This document shows positions 40,441 through 50,314 of a stretch of 64,000 bases of DNA, one piece after another. The notes under the pieces were generated by a model. That model was not told where the DNA came from, made no database searches, and saw only the letters and a list, made by a program, of their open reading frames with translations. This DNA is from a virus. Numbering within the stretch: position 1 is the stretch's first letter; each line of letters begins with the position of its first letter. The position numbers and the translations under genes are program-made. Location of the stretch: positions 1-64,000 of the IMG/VR virus record IMGVR_UViG_3300042890_002891. The stretch is one strand, 5' to 3'.

Positions 40441-40965
40441 ATGCTCAAACCAATTTATTTAAATTATGATTTTTCAAAGATTTTATCTGCTGACTATTCG
40501 CAACATGAGGGTAGTTGCATCAGTCATTTGGCCACAGAGTTAGCAGATGATTATGCGCCATACGGCGGTCTTCCAGGATCATACTGTTATGAAAACACAA
40601 AGATACATCAGTTATGGTGGACCAATGATGACATTGACTTTGATGAGATTGGGCATAAATTAAACATGCAAGTGATTACTGTTAGTAGTATATGCCAGCC
40701 TCCGGGATGTATAGTTCCTTTGCATCGAGACACTTTTTATCAAATCAATCAACGTTGTCCAGAACGAACAGAACTCAAAGTCCGAGCCAACATCTATCTT
40801 GAAGATTGGAAACTAGGGCAGTTTATACAATATGACAATGACATCAGTGCTAAATGGAAAGTAGGTGAAGGATTTATGTGGGATTCTACTCATTTACATC
40901 TTTCAGCCAATGCAGGCATGCAAAACAAATATACCTTACAAGTATCAGGATTTTTAAAACAATAA
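40441..40965 (+). CDS. Putative 2-oxoglutarate/Fe(II) oxygenase or cupin-fold protein
   Basis: A 174-residue protein. CIVPLHRDTFYQI contains H95-x-D97. About 55 residues later GEGFMWDSTHLHLSANAG supplies a candidate third iron ligand (H151 or H153), and KYTLQVSGFL gives a closing strand. This H-x-D...H spacing and the preceding RANIYLEDW strand fit aspartyl-hydroxylase-like or other double-stranded beta-helix oxygenases. It would hydroxylate a peptide, sugar or lipid acceptor. It lies within the glycosyltransferase/radical SAM island, which suggests a tailoring step. Family-level call from motif order only. Confidence 0.55.
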   Translation: MLKPIYLNYDFSKILSADYSQHEGSCISHLATELADDYAPYGGLPGSYCYENTKIHQLWWTNDDIDFDEIGHKLNMQVITVSSICQPPGCIVPLHRDTFYQINQRCPERTELKVRANIYLEDWKLGQFIQYDNDISAKWKVGEGFMWDSTHLHLSANAGMQNKYTLQVSGFLKQ

Positions 40966-40966
40966 G

Positions 40967-41896
40967 ATGTTCACTATAATTTGCAACAATGACAAAATTT
41001 GGAATCAACTCGAGTTGATCGACTATCTTGTCAAGAACCAAGACAAAACAGTTGAGTTAGATATAAATCCTGAAGCAACATGCCTGACAAATCTTGGTGT
41101 ATATCAATTATTAGATCTTTTTAGTTTTAAACAGGTGAACATTTACACTTGGAATCCTTTAGAATACCACCCTAAATATCAAATCAAATTGGTAGATACA
41201 AATTATGTATTAAAAAAAACAATACAAATACCCACTCAACTGCAAACATGGGATCAAACAAAAATTTTCTTTTGTTTTTATGGTCGCCCTACTGCTGGTA
41301 GATTGGGGTTAGCAGGACATTTGTTCAAGAAGTACAACCAACAAAGTTTAATTCATTTTTCAACAGACACCGACGACTATTATAAATTTGAATTTGATAA
41401 GCTATTGTCGTATGATACAGCTAGTGTACCCGACGCCAGTGCTCTGCTACAACATCTTCCAATTCTACAATCAAGCAACAATCAATATTCACCGCTTGAA
41501 TATGATTTCCGTGACAAACTTACAGAGCTTTATCAAAGTATTTTAATAGATGTAGTAGGAGAAACTTTTGTTCAAGGAACAACATTTTTTCCTTCAGAAA
41601 AAACTACCCGGCCCATGCTACTGAAAAAACCTTTTGTAACATTTGCATCACAAGATCATATGGCGTATCTTCGGCAGATGGGATTCCAAACATTCCACGG
41701 ATTTTGGGACGAAGATTATGATGGATTTGAAGGGAGAGACCGGTTGATTCGGCTATATCAAGTTATTGGTGATGTAGCAAACCGGCCAATGAATGAATTA
41801 GTTGACATGTATAAAGAAATGCAACCAATCCTGGACCATAATTACAATTTACTAATGTCTCAAAGTTACAACAAAACTATAACAAAAATAATATGA
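40967..41896 (+). CDS. Glycosyltransferase-like protein, EKT/DESYD family (copy 1)
   Basis: A 309-residue protein, one of five paralogues in the window. The C-terminal block reads VVGETFVQGTTFFPSEKTTR, then KKPFVTFASQDHMAYLRQMG and FQTFHGFWDEDYDG. The family consensus is ET...EKT.(K/R)P...PFV......LR..GF.TF...DE(S/D)YD. An earlier block FFCFYGRPTAGRLGLAGHLF matches the NGR-type block of the others. The EK element and the glycine-rich region before it resemble the nucleotide-sugar half of GT-B enzymes such as fucosyltransferases. This copy is the most diverged: AT-rich and with E-D-Y-D instead of E-S-Y-D. It overlaps the next radical SAM gene by ATGA. Confidence 0.6.
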   Translation: MFTIICNNDKIWNQLELIDYLVKNQDKTVELDINPEATCLTNLGVYQLLDLFSFKQVNIYTWNPLEYHPKYQIKLVDTNYVLKKTIQIPTQLQTWDQTKIFFCFYGRPTAGRLGLAGHLFKKYNQQSLIHFSTDTDDYYKFEFDKLLSYDTASVPDASALLQHLPILQSSNNQYSPLEYDFRDKLTELYQSILIDVVGETFVQGTTFFPSEKTTRPMLLKKPFVTFASQDHMAYLRQMGFQTFHGFWDEDYDGFEGRDRLIRLYQVIGDVANRPMNELVDMYKEMQPILDHNYNLLMSQSYNKTITKII

Positions 41897-43266
41897 GCAA
41901 AAGCGATTTTTTATCTTCAGCCGAAAAAATGCATGCCGAGCTTGGTCCTGCCTTGTGCTTGGCCAAATGGAAACAGGTCAGTTTTCATCTACCCACAGGG
42001 CTCAATAACTCATGCTATCATCCGCCCTTGCACCGAATACCCATCGAAGACATTGGACGTAATCCTTCCGCATTGCATAACACTCCGCACAAGAAAGAAC
42101 AGCGCAAACTCATGCTGGCAGGTGTCAAACCTGCGGAGTGTAGCTATTGCTGGAACATGGAAGCACAAAACAAGCTGAGTGATAGACACTACAGATCAGG
42201 CGAGCCCTGGGCCGCAGTAGATTTTGACAAAATAAAAAGCTCAACAGGAGATGAAGATGTTATTCCCAGTTATGTGGAAGTTAATTTTAACAATGTTTGC
42301 AACCTTGCATGCAGCTATTGCAGCCCGCAGTTCTCAAGCACTTGGCAGCAAGAAACTGATCGGCACGGTGCATATCCTACTCTGGTGCCTCATAACGCTC
42401 CTGAGCATTTTTCTGGTGACCGTAAGCCCATTCCAGCCCGTGATCACAATCCTTATGTAGAAGCATTTTGGGAGTGGTGGCCCACCTTGTATCCTGAGCT
42501 GGAACACTTTAGAATGACCGGCGGCGAGCCCTTGTTGGATCGCAATACCTATAGAGTATTCGACTATGTGCTGGAGAACCCTAGTCCCAAATTACACCTG
42601 AATGTTACGTCAAACTTTAGTGTAGATGAAAAGTCATGGCAAAAATATCTAGCCTATGTGAAACAACTATGTGATGGGCGCATAGAACACTTCATGCAGT
42701 ATGTGAGTCTAGATGCCTGGGGAGCTCAAGCAGAGTACATACGTCACGGTCTGGACTTTGATCTGTTGTGGGATCGAGTTGACCAGTTTCTTACTCAAGT
42801 GCCTAGCTACAACAGCCTGACATTTATTGTCACAATGAACAATCTCAGTGTGTCAAGCCTGGACCGATTGTTGGCAGGCATACTGGAACTACGTAAAAAA
42901 CACAGTACAACATATCAGCGTGTGTGGTTTGATACTCCTGTGCTGCGTGAACCTGCATGGCAGAGCCTGCAAACACTGGGAGAATCTTATGCTGCACGGC
43001 TTGACACAGTCAAAGACTACATGGCTGCACACTTGGAAACATCTGCAAATCCATTCAAAGGTTTCAAAGACTACGAAGTGGCCAGGCTAGACAGAGACAT
43101 TGCCTGGATGCGATCAGGGCAAGCTGCGGATCAAAGTTGTAGTCAAGCAGACTTTTATCGTTTTTTCAGCGAAGCAGATCGCCGTCACGGAACAAATTTT
43201 TTACAAGTGTTTCCTGAAATGCGAGCCTGGTGGGCCGAATGTGAGTACCATGCTAGACAAAACTAA
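41893..43266 (+). CDS. Twitch-domain radical SAM protein
   Basis: A 457-residue protein. The N-terminal module has C22, C41 and C83-x2-C86; the radical SAM motif is C136-x3-C140-x2-C143 (CNLACSYC), followed by SPQFSSTW and MTGGEPLLD. Middle blocks are LNVTSNFSVD and YVSLDAWGAQAEYIRHGLDF. It is most similar in this window to the protein at 44392, which has the same N-terminal HPP and KK...M.AG..P..C.YCW features, so the pair is a duplication with a glycosyltransferase-like gene between. Target unknown. It overlaps its neighbours by 4 and 17 nt. Confidence 0.88.
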   Translation: MSKSDFLSSAEKMHAELGPALCLAKWKQVSFHLPTGLNNSCYHPPLHRIPIEDIGRNPSALHNTPHKKEQRKLMLAGVKPAECSYCWNMEAQNKLSDRHYRSGEPWAAVDFDKIKSSTGDEDVIPSYVEVNFNNVCNLACSYCSPQFSSTWQQETDRHGAYPTLVPHNAPEHFSGDRKPIPARDHNPYVEAFWEWWPTLYPELEHFRMTGGEPLLDRNTYRVFDYVLENPSPKLHLNVTSNFSVDEKSWQKYLAYVKQLCDGRIEHFMQYVSLDAWGAQAEYIRHGLDFDLLWDRVDQFLTQVPSYNSLTFIVTMNNLSVSSLDRLLAGILELRKKHSTTYQRVWFDTPVLREPAWQSLQTLGESYAARLDTVKDYMAAHLETSANPFKGFKDYEVARLDRDIAWMRSGQAADQSCSQADFYRFFSEADRRHGTNFLQVFPEMRAWWAECEYHARQN

Positions 43267-44395
43267 TCTAGTAGTAGATACATTCAGTGTTGTATACGAT
43301 TTACTAAAACCCTTTGCTAGTCAGGAGTTCTGGGAGTTTGCTGATCATGTGCCAGTCACGGGTGCAACCTATGTTATAGGACGCAAACAACTGGTAGAAA
43401 ATAGACCCAGAATCAGAGCCATGTGCGAGTCTAACCAATACTGCATGGTGTTTGACGGTGCTGCTGAAGGATCCTGGACACTGATAGAACAAATACGCAT
43501 GTTGGGCATAGAAGATCTTGTGTTGAGCAAGCAACTGCTGATACTCAGTGGCGGTGTCATGCCCGCTAAGTATCCTGCACTAACACATGATCATTTCTTT
43601 AATGTGATACTGGGCTATGACGAAAATCTACAGCAGATGGAACGCATGCCCGAAATTTACAATACCACATCCAAGCCTTATGATTTTTTATTCCTAAATG
43701 GGCGAGCAAGGCCACACAGAAAATACCTGTGGGAACGATTGAATCAACTGGGCCTGCTGGATCGGGCAATATGGTCCATGCTCGATGGAAGGCCCACGCT
43801 CAAAGGCACAGAGCTAACGCTCATGTCCGGCAGTGTCGATTTAATGACCACAGTGACACCTATACGTCAACTGGATTCCCAATACGAAGTTGCACGATAC
43901 CAAAACAATTCAGTGGAGATAACCGAACCCAAACGGCAATTTATCAAGCAAGACATGTTTCACAACACCTGGGGTGAAATTTATCTACAAACCGAACCCT
44001 ATGCTGATACCTACTTTAGTCTGGTCACAGAAACCATATGCGAACACGGCAACAGTTTTCGAACTGAAAAGATTGCCAAACCGCTGGCACAAGGACATCC
44101 GTGGATCGTGGCAAGCAATGCTGGATTTTATCGTGATCTTCGCAACTTGGGATTTCAAACATTCGGGCATGTGATAGACGAGTCGTTTGATTTGATTGAC
44201 AACACCCAAGATAGACTCAATCGAATTGTCGAAATTGTACAGGATCTTTGCAGTCAAGACCTTGCAAAATTTCTCAATGAGTGTTACACTGTATGTAAAT
44301 ACAATCAACAACATCTCGGTGAGTATCGAGAGCAACTACGCCGCGACTTTCCCCAGCGGTTGTTTGATTTTTTACAAGAGCATACCCTTCAGTGA
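43250..44395 (+). CDS. Glycosyltransferase-like protein, EKT/DESYD family (copy 2)
   Basis: A 381-residue protein using ATG at 43250; the frame is open upstream inside the radical SAM gene. Family blocks: YDFLFLNGRARPHRKYLWER (about residues 142-161), FSLVTETICEHGNSFRTEKI, GHPWIVASNAGFYRDLRNLG, and FQTFGHVIDESFDLIDNTQD. GT-B-like nucleotide-sugar-binding half inferred as for the other copies. The C-terminus is helical. Alternates with radical SAM genes on both sides, overlapping the following one by GTGA. Acceptor unknown. Confidence 0.6.
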   Translation: MLDKTNLVVDTFSVVYDLLKPFASQEFWEFADHVPVTGATYVIGRKQLVENRPRIRAMCESNQYCMVFDGAAEGSWTLIEQIRMLGIEDLVLSKQLLILSGGVMPAKYPALTHDHFFNVILGYDENLQQMERMPEIYNTTSKPYDFLFLNGRARPHRKYLWERLNQLGLLDRAIWSMLDGRPTLKGTELTLMSGSVDLMTTVTPIRQLDSQYEVARYQNNSVEITEPKRQFIKQDMFHNTWGEIYLQTEPYADTYFSLVTETICEHGNSFRTEKIAKPLAQGHPWIVASNAGFYRDLRNLGFQTFGHVIDESFDLIDNTQDRLNRIVEIVQDLCSQDLAKFLNECYTVCKYNQQHLGEYREQLRRDFPQRLFDFLQEHTLQ

Positions 44396-45729
44396 ATGAT
44401 TTAGAATTTAAACGCACAGTGCTAGACCCACTGAGTGAGAGTTTTTGTGCAGCGAAATGGTACAATGCTACCATTTGGTTAGGAAGTGGACAGACCACAA
44501 GTTGTCATCACCCGCCAGCCCATTTGGTCGACAAAGATAAAGTCAGTATCAACCCTAGGCTGCTGCACAATACTGATCAGAAGAAAGACGACCGTCGCCG
44601 GATGATTGCAGGCGAGCGTCCTGCAGGTTGCGAATACTGCTGGAAGATCGAAGACATGGGTCGAGATGCTGTGAGCGACCGCGTATACAAAAGCAAGATT
44701 TATCCTATTACCACACTGAAAGAAGCATATGAAACTCCACCAGATCAAGACGTTAATTTACGCACTCTTGAAATCGCCTTTGACCGCACTTGTCAGTTTG
44801 CTTGTAGTTATTGTAACCCTGCTTTCAGTAGCACCTGGGTACGAGATATTAAAAATAATGGCCCGTACATAGGATTGGTTAGTGATGGTCGTAATCACTT
44901 TACGCATGGGCATGATAGCTCACAACTGTATAGCTTTAATGAAACTAATCCCTATGTCGAAGCGTTCTTTAAGTGGTGGGAAACGGATCTACATAAAACA
45001 CTCCAGGAGCTGAGAATAACAGGTGGTGAACCGCTAATGTCGGGTTATACCTGGAAGCTGATTGACTGGTTCAAACAGAACCAAGGTCGCAGCACAACCC
45101 GGTTGGCTATCAATTCAAACCTAGGCTTTGATTCACACAAACTACAGGAGTTTGTCACAGCAATTGAATCATTGCCGCATGTGGAACTTTACACATCCAT
45201 GGAAGCGGTGGGTACTCAAGCTGAATACATTCGTGACGGTCTGGACTATGCTCAGTGGTTGGCCAATGTACACACTCTGTTACAGAGTCGTGCAGTAAAA
45301 ACTCTGCATGTGATGTGTACTATAAATGCCTTGTGCCTGAACAGCTTGCCCGAGTTGCTGAATCAACTCATGGATCTAAAACGATTGTATGGTCGCGATC
45401 AAGTGAGCTTTACCTTGAATATTCTACGCTTTCCCAGCTTTCAGTCAGCCCTGGTGTTGCCCGAAGATATTCGCACCGGCTATAGAGTTGTGCTGGAAGA
45501 ATGGCTGTACAAGAATCGTGCCAACCCGTGGCTGCATGAGCATGAAGTAAATCACACACAGCGTCTGATTGATTACCTAGATGTGGTCAAGACACCGCAC
45601 TCGGACGCTTTTGAACAGCCCAAACTGCTGAATGACTTCCGTGAATTCTATTCTCAATACAACGGCCGCAGAGACAAGAACTTTGGCGCCGCATTTCCTA
45701 AATTAGCCGCATGGTATGACACATTATGA
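44392..45729 (+). CDS. Twitch-domain radical SAM protein (GTG start)
   Basis: A 445-residue protein starting at GTG overlapping the previous stop. Cysteines C19, C38 and C80-x2-C83 form the N-terminal module. The radical SAM motif is C134-x3-C138-x2-C141 (CQFACSYC), followed by NPAFSSTW and ITGGEPLMSG. It is the close paralogue of the protein at 41893, shown by DQKKDDRRRMIAGERPAGCE and AVGTQAEYIRDGLDYAQW. The enzyme would generate a 5'-deoxyadenosyl radical. The second cysteine set may bind an auxiliary cluster or the substrate. Ends with ATGA coupling to the next radical SAM gene. Confidence 0.88.
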   Translation: MNDLEFKRTVLDPLSESFCAAKWYNATIWLGSGQTTSCHHPPAHLVDKDKVSINPRLLHNTDQKKDDRRRMIAGERPAGCEYCWKIEDMGRDAVSDRVYKSKIYPITTLKEAYETPPDQDVNLRTLEIAFDRTCQFACSYCNPAFSSTWVRDIKNNGPYIGLVSDGRNHFTHGHDSSQLYSFNETNPYVEAFFKWWETDLHKTLQELRITGGEPLMSGYTWKLIDWFKQNQGRSTTRLAINSNLGFDSHKLQEFVTAIESLPHVELYTSMEAVGTQAEYIRDGLDYAQWLANVHTLLQSRAVKTLHVMCTINALCLNSLPELLNQLMDLKRLYGRDQVSFTLNILRFPSFQSALVLPEDIRTGYRVVLEEWLYKNRANPWLHEHEVNHTQRLIDYLDVVKTPHSDAFEQPKLLNDFREFYSQYNGRRDKNFGAAFPKLAAWYDTL

Positions 45730-47441
45730 CCTTGAATGAAAAAATAACAGAATTACAATCTCAGTACGATGTATTGGCCGTGATTGATCTTGACCCTTGG
45801 CATGATTTAAATATCTATAATAAAAAGCCCTGGATGATAAAAACAGTTCAATCGGTACATAGAGATTATTATGATACCACTCAACGAATATTATTTACAA
45901 TGTCGCGTGGTGACATATATGAAGATGTTGAACAATCGGCAGGGCAATTGCTAACACAACTACAGCACAGACTCAATGACATTGACATATCTAATTTTTT
46001 TGTCATCTTGCTGACCAATGATGTTACTGTGCGCAATGCTTATACGGCTAACTACCAGTCTCTTTCTAAAGATTCAGTCCCTTTTACAATTGAAGTTTAT
46101 ACGGTTGAACACACGGATCGTCGGCCACAAGATAAAATGACCAAAAATATAAAACCAGGCAGTTATCAATACAATTATCTAGGTCCAATGAGAGTTGATA
46201 TAGAAGATCTCACCGAACAAGAACAATTCTTACTGACCAAAAGTTCTACGTTTTGCATGTATCCCTGGATGCATTTTCATGCCTATCCCACTGGAGCAGC
46301 ATATCCATGTTGCCAGGCAGATATGGAATTTTCTATTGGAGACATGAGAAAGAATACTATCAAGGAAATATGGAACCAAGAACCGATAAAAAAAATACGT
46401 AATCAGATGCTGAATGAACAATCTGTTTCGGCGTGTAACAGGTGCTACGAGCAAGAGTCGGCGGGATTTGTCAGTGGAAGAATGAGTGCCAACAAACATC
46501 ACGGACATCTTATCAATCGAGTACATGAAACTGAACCTGATGGAACTCTAGACAGATTTGAGTTGACCTACTGGGACATAAGATTTTCAAATCTCTGTAA
46601 TCTAAGTTGCCGCAGTTGTGGCCATATTTTTTCAAGTTCTTGGTACAAGGATCAAGCCAAACTAGCCGGCCCTGACTGGAAAAAAACACACAAGGTGTTG
46701 AACTATGCTGGTAGATTTGAAACTGATGCATGGGATCAATTAGTGGATCATATTGAGCATGTTGAACAGATCTACTTTGCCGGCGGCGAACCATTGCTCA
46801 TGGAAGAACACTATAAGATTCTAGACGAACTGGTGCGACAAAAAAAGTTCAATGTACGATTAATATACAACACTAATTTCACGCATACCAATCTCAAAGA
46901 TAAGAGTGTATTTGAATATTGGAAATTGTTTGATTCAGTTAGTGTAGGTGCCAGTCTAGACGCTAGCGGTGCTCGCGGTGAATACATACGCAAGGGTACC
47001 AGCTGGACAGTGGTAGAACAAAACCGTCGAAAAATGATTGAAATCTGCCCTGCTGTAGACTTTTATATCAGTCCCACACTCAGCATAATGAATGCTCTAC
47101 ACTTGCCAGACTTTCACAAAGATTGGGTTGCAAAAGGCCTGATTCGAGCACAGGATCTCAATGTAAACATTCTGCAAGATCCTGCACATTACAGAATAGA
47201 CATAGCACCTGCTGAATACAAAGGTATATTGCTAGCCCGATATCGCGAACACATTGAATGGCTTCGCGGGCAAGATCCATTACAGCGAGCCACAGTGGGA
47301 TTCGAATCGGCTATCACCTACATGACAGCCACAGACAACACACACCTACTGGATACATTCTGGCGCAAAACACATGAACTGGATGGTATTCGTAACGAAC
47401 GTATGCTGGACATTATTCCTGAATTGTCGGCACTCAGATGA
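45726..47441 (+). CDS. Twitch-domain radical SAM protein with extra N-terminal domain
   Basis: A 571-residue protein, the longest radical SAM protein here. Residues 1-170 are an additional domain with alternating hydrophobic strands (YDVLAVIDLDPWHD, FFVILLTND). Then comes the twitch module (C177 in FCMYPW, YPCC, and ACNRC) and the radical SAM motif C291-x3-C295-x2-C298 (CNLSCRSC), FAGGEPLL, and a DASGARGEYIRKG block. The extra domain has no recognised motif and is not shared by the other copies. Possibly it binds the substrate or a partner. ATGA overlap with both neighbours. Confidence 0.85.
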   Translation: MTLNEKITELQSQYDVLAVIDLDPWHDLNIYNKKPWMIKTVQSVHRDYYDTTQRILFTMSRGDIYEDVEQSAGQLLTQLQHRLNDIDISNFFVILLTNDVTVRNAYTANYQSLSKDSVPFTIEVYTVEHTDRRPQDKMTKNIKPGSYQYNYLGPMRVDIEDLTEQEQFLLTKSSTFCMYPWMHFHAYPTGAAYPCCQADMEFSIGDMRKNTIKEIWNQEPIKKIRNQMLNEQSVSACNRCYEQESAGFVSGRMSANKHHGHLINRVHETEPDGTLDRFELTYWDIRFSNLCNLSCRSCGHIFSSSWYKDQAKLAGPDWKKTHKVLNYAGRFETDAWDQLVDHIEHVEQIYFAGGEPLLMEEHYKILDELVRQKKFNVRLIYNTNFTHTNLKDKSVFEYWKLFDSVSVGASLDASGARGEYIRKGTSWTVVEQNRRKMIEICPAVDFYISPTLSIMNALHLPDFHKDWVAKGLIRAQDLNVNILQDPAHYRIDIAPAEYKGILLARYREHIEWLRGQDPLQRATVGFESAITYMTATDNTHLLDTFWRKTHELDGIRNERMLDIIPELSALR

Positions 47442-48208
47442 ATATGTTTGGGTCATCTTATAAAAACTTGCTGGTGTCAGGGTGTAGTTTTACGCATAAC
47501 AATTATCATACTCCGGTTTCATGGGCAAACAATCTAGCACACTGGGCCGGATTAAACATTCACAATTTGGCAATACCAGGGGCTGGCAACACACATATCA
47601 AAAACAGCATTATATTATGGCTTGAACAACACAAACCCAATCCCAAGGACCTATTGATTATGGTCATGTGGAGCGGAATCGAGCGTGTGGATTGGATAAC
47701 TGATCCAACACTTAGCAACTTTAAAAAGGCATACCAATTTACCTATGATTATTCAGACTGCACTGAATTAGTAGTAGGTGGCAATTGGTGGGCAAATCGT
47801 CAAGTATCACTGGTAGAACAAGCTCTTAAAGAATATACAAAATTTCAAAACAATCAAAGTTTGGCATTGACTTCCTGGCTAGCCATGACACAGTTAACTG
47901 ATTATCTCAGACAAAGAGATTATACGTTTTACTACACTGCCTACCAGAATTTATGGTGTGAGGGTGATAAAACCAATCAATGGATCAACTATGGCATAGA
48001 ACTTGAAAAACTTAATCTGATATTAGATAATGCTCCTTGGTTGTTTTTTGATCACAAGCATTTTCTAGGAACATGGGTAAAAACACATAATCATCTGTGG
48101 GAAGATAATCTACATCCTTCACATATAGGACACGAACTATGGTGTCAAGAAGTGTTGATACCGTTGCTGATAGAAAAAAAAGCGTTATATGAACTTACCA
48201 CACAATAA
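47438..48208 (+). CDS. SGNH/GDSL hydrolase-like protein
   Basis: A 256-residue protein. The GCSFT block (nucleophile S17) near the N-terminus and DNLHPSHIGHELW near residue 225 give the Ser and Asp-x-x-His of SGNH hydrolases. GAGNTHIKNSI supplies the glycine/asparagine block, and IMVMWSGIERVDW follows. Such enzymes remove or transfer acyl groups on sugars and lipids. No signal peptide is seen, so it probably acts in the cytoplasm of the infected cell on an intermediate. It sits between two radical SAM genes and overlaps both. Confidence 0.75.
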   Translation: MNMFGSSYKNLLVSGCSFTHNNYHTPVSWANNLAHWAGLNIHNLAIPGAGNTHIKNSIILWLEQHKPNPKDLLIMVMWSGIERVDWITDPTLSNFKKAYQFTYDYSDCTELVVGGNWWANRQVSLVEQALKEYTKFQNNQSLALTSWLAMTQLTDYLRQRDYTFYYTAYQNLWCEGDKTNQWINYGIELEKLNLILDNAPWLFFDHKHFLGTWVKTHNHLWEDNLHPSHIGHELWCQEVLIPLLIEKKALYELTTQ

Positions 48209-49403
48209 ATTTTGTATATTACCTTGGATCAGCTTAGAAGCTAGTCCAATTGGCACTGTGCGACCTTGCTGCCTAGCCGATGACGAAATTTTGGACAACA
48301 ACGGAAACAAGTTTGAATTATCTACTGCCAATTTTGTTGACATACAAACCAGTGATCACATGCGTGATTTACGCATTAAATTCTTAGCAGGGAGCCGGCC
48401 CGAAACATGTAGAAAATGTTGGAATGAAGAAGATGCAGGACGCAAATCAAAACGAATGCATACCCTAGATCGCCTTAAACACTCTTTAAGAGATGAGCCC
48501 TGGACTACAGATGCCAGGCCATTGATGTTCCTGGATCTCAAACTGGGCAACATCTGCAATTTAAAATGTCGCATATGCGGTCCCTGGAGTTCAAGTCAGT
48601 TTGCCACAGAAGAATTGAACTTCATGCCGCGGGCAGAACAAAAAAGTTCTCATGCATATCAAATGCTGCGAGCCGGTGCCTGGCCCCGAGAAAATGAACA
48701 ATTCTGGAGCCAGATTGACAGTGTGCTAACAGACATACGCTATATAGAATTCACCGGTGGCGAGCCCTTTATGATCGCTGAACACTTTGCAATGCTGCAA
48801 GGTATTGTGGATCGCGGAATTGCACATCAAGTTGAAATTCATTACAACACAAATGGTACTCAATATCCAGAAAAGGCGCATGAAATATGGCGTCATTTCA
48901 AAACAGTAGAAATTGCATTCTCAATTGATGACCTGAATCAACGCTTTGAATATCAGCGCACCAATGCTGTGTGGACTGAAGTGTGTGACAATCTACAACG
49001 CTTTAGACAACTGCGCACACAATATCCCAACATTCAACTACAGTGTTGCTCAACTGTGAATGTGTTCAATGTGCGTTACATAGATCAGCTGGCCTGGTGG
49101 ATCCAGGATCAGAAATTTAATTATGTGTACTGGAATATCATGCACGATGCCTGGTACTTTAGTATCTCTACTCTGCCAGATTCAGCTAAAACTGCTATCA
49201 CACACTATTTGAAATTTAATGCTGGACCGGCCCGCTACCAACAAGATATCAATGGTGTGATTGATTTCATGAATCATGGAGCCAGCACAGATGGGGTTAT
49301 GCTGAGATCAAATATAGCAGATCTGGACCGCAAAAGAAATCAAGACTTTGCTGTGATCTGTCCCGAAATGGCTCAGTTGATTGAGTACAAGTTCAATGGC
49401 TAA
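48189..49403 (+). CDS. Twitch-domain radical SAM protein
   Basis: A 404-residue protein with C9 (FCILPW), C27-C28 (VRPCC), a TCRKC pair and the radical SAM motif C123-x3-C127-x2-C130 (CNLKCRIC), then GPWSSSQF and FTGGEPFMI. The C-terminal half has IHYNTNGTQYPE and FSIDDLNQRFEYQRTNAVW. It overlaps the SGNH gene by 20 nt and the next glycosyltransferase-like gene by 8 nt (ATGGCTAA). The N-terminal FC..PW...G.VRPCC block is nearly identical in layout to that of the 6249 protein. Confidence 0.88.
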   Translation: MNLPHNKFCILPWISLEASPIGTVRPCCLADDEILDNNGNKFELSTANFVDIQTSDHMRDLRIKFLAGSRPETCRKCWNEEDAGRKSKRMHTLDRLKHSLRDEPWTTDARPLMFLDLKLGNICNLKCRICGPWSSSQFATEELNFMPRAEQKSSHAYQMLRAGAWPRENEQFWSQIDSVLTDIRYIEFTGGEPFMIAEHFAMLQGIVDRGIAHQVEIHYNTNGTQYPEKAHEIWRHFKTVEIAFSIDDLNQRFEYQRTNAVWTEVCDNLQRFRQLRTQYPNIQLQCCSTVNVFNVRYIDQLAWWIQDQKFNYVYWNIMHDAWYFSISTLPDSAKTAITHYLKFNAGPARYQQDINGVIDFMNHGASTDGVMLRSNIADLDRKRNQDFAVICPEMAQLIEYKFNG

Positions 49404-50295
49404 ACTGGTATTGCAACCGGAACAATTTACCAGTTTTACAAGCTGGTATCTGGAACCGTTGTGGCAAGAATATTTCAATATTGAGACTTACGATGAATCT
49501 AAGACCTACAGTAAAAATTCATTGTTTGTGTTCTGGTGGATGAATGCTCGAGACCCATTGGCAAATCAACTGTTGAATCGAGGTTATAAAGTTATTGTTG
49601 ATAATTTATGGGAAGAGCCTAATACTTCATTTGCCCGGTTTTATCAACTGTCAAACGCAAACTGGTTCAGATGGAACGAAGCATTATGGTGGCAAGCTCT
49701 AGGATATCATCAATACAGCGCAGAAAAAACCTATAAAAAAATTGCATTGATGCCCATACACAGAGTTAGTCCACGTCGTGACCGAATTGTTGAAGAATTA
49801 CATCCCTGGCTAGAACACATGTTGTGGAGTTACAAAAATAACAGACTGCCCAATGATGAATATACCATTGACAATTTAGACGTTAATCAACGTTTTATGA
49901 ATCCGCAATGGTATAATGATACCTGTATAAATTTAGTAGTGGAAACTGCCCAGCATGGTCAACTTTTTCGTCTGACAGATAAAACCTACAAGTCATGTGC
50001 TTTTTATCAGCCCATGTTGATAATAGGGCAATCAGATTCGTTGACATTTCTAAGAGACCAAGGGTTTGAAACATTTGATAATATATTTGACGAAAGCTAT
50101 GATCAGGAATCTAATTTTGAAAAAAGATTAAAACTAGTGATAGAAAATCTAAGTCTAGTCACACAGGAGCCATATTCTCCAATTACCTGGCAAAAACTAC
50201 AGCACAATCACAATCATTTTTTCAATGAACAATTATGTAAACAAGGTATAATAACACAAATCATTGAACCTCTAATAGAATATGCAGAATCTTGA
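49396..50295 (+). CDS. Glycosyltransferase-like protein, EKT/DESYD family (copy 3)
   Basis: A 299-residue protein from ATG at 49396, 8-nt overlap with the radical SAM stop; an in-frame TTG at 49381 is less likely. Family blocks: KIALMPIHRVSPRRDRIVEE, LVVETAQHGQLFRLTDKTYK, YQPMLIIGQSDSLTFLRDQG and FETFDNIFDESYDQ. The EKT element reads DKT here. N-terminal FVFWWMNARDPLANQLLNRG is predicted alpha/beta. Probably a GT-B-like sugar transferase, acceptor unknown. Sandwiched between radical SAM and SGNH genes. Region is relatively AT-rich. Confidence 0.6.
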   Translation: MAKLVLQPEQFTSFTSWYLEPLWQEYFNIETYDESKTYSKNSLFVFWWMNARDPLANQLLNRGYKVIVDNLWEEPNTSFARFYQLSNANWFRWNEALWWQALGYHQYSAEKTYKKIALMPIHRVSPRRDRIVEELHPWLEHMLWSYKNNRLPNDEYTIDNLDVNQRFMNPQWYNDTCINLVVETAQHGQLFRLTDKTYKSCAFYQPMLIIGQSDSLTFLRDQGFETFDNIFDESYDQESNFEKRLKLVIENLSLVTQEPYSPITWQKLQHNHNHFFNEQLCKQGIITQIIEPLIEYAES

Positions 50296-50314
50296 ATCAA
50301 GGAAACTAATTTAA

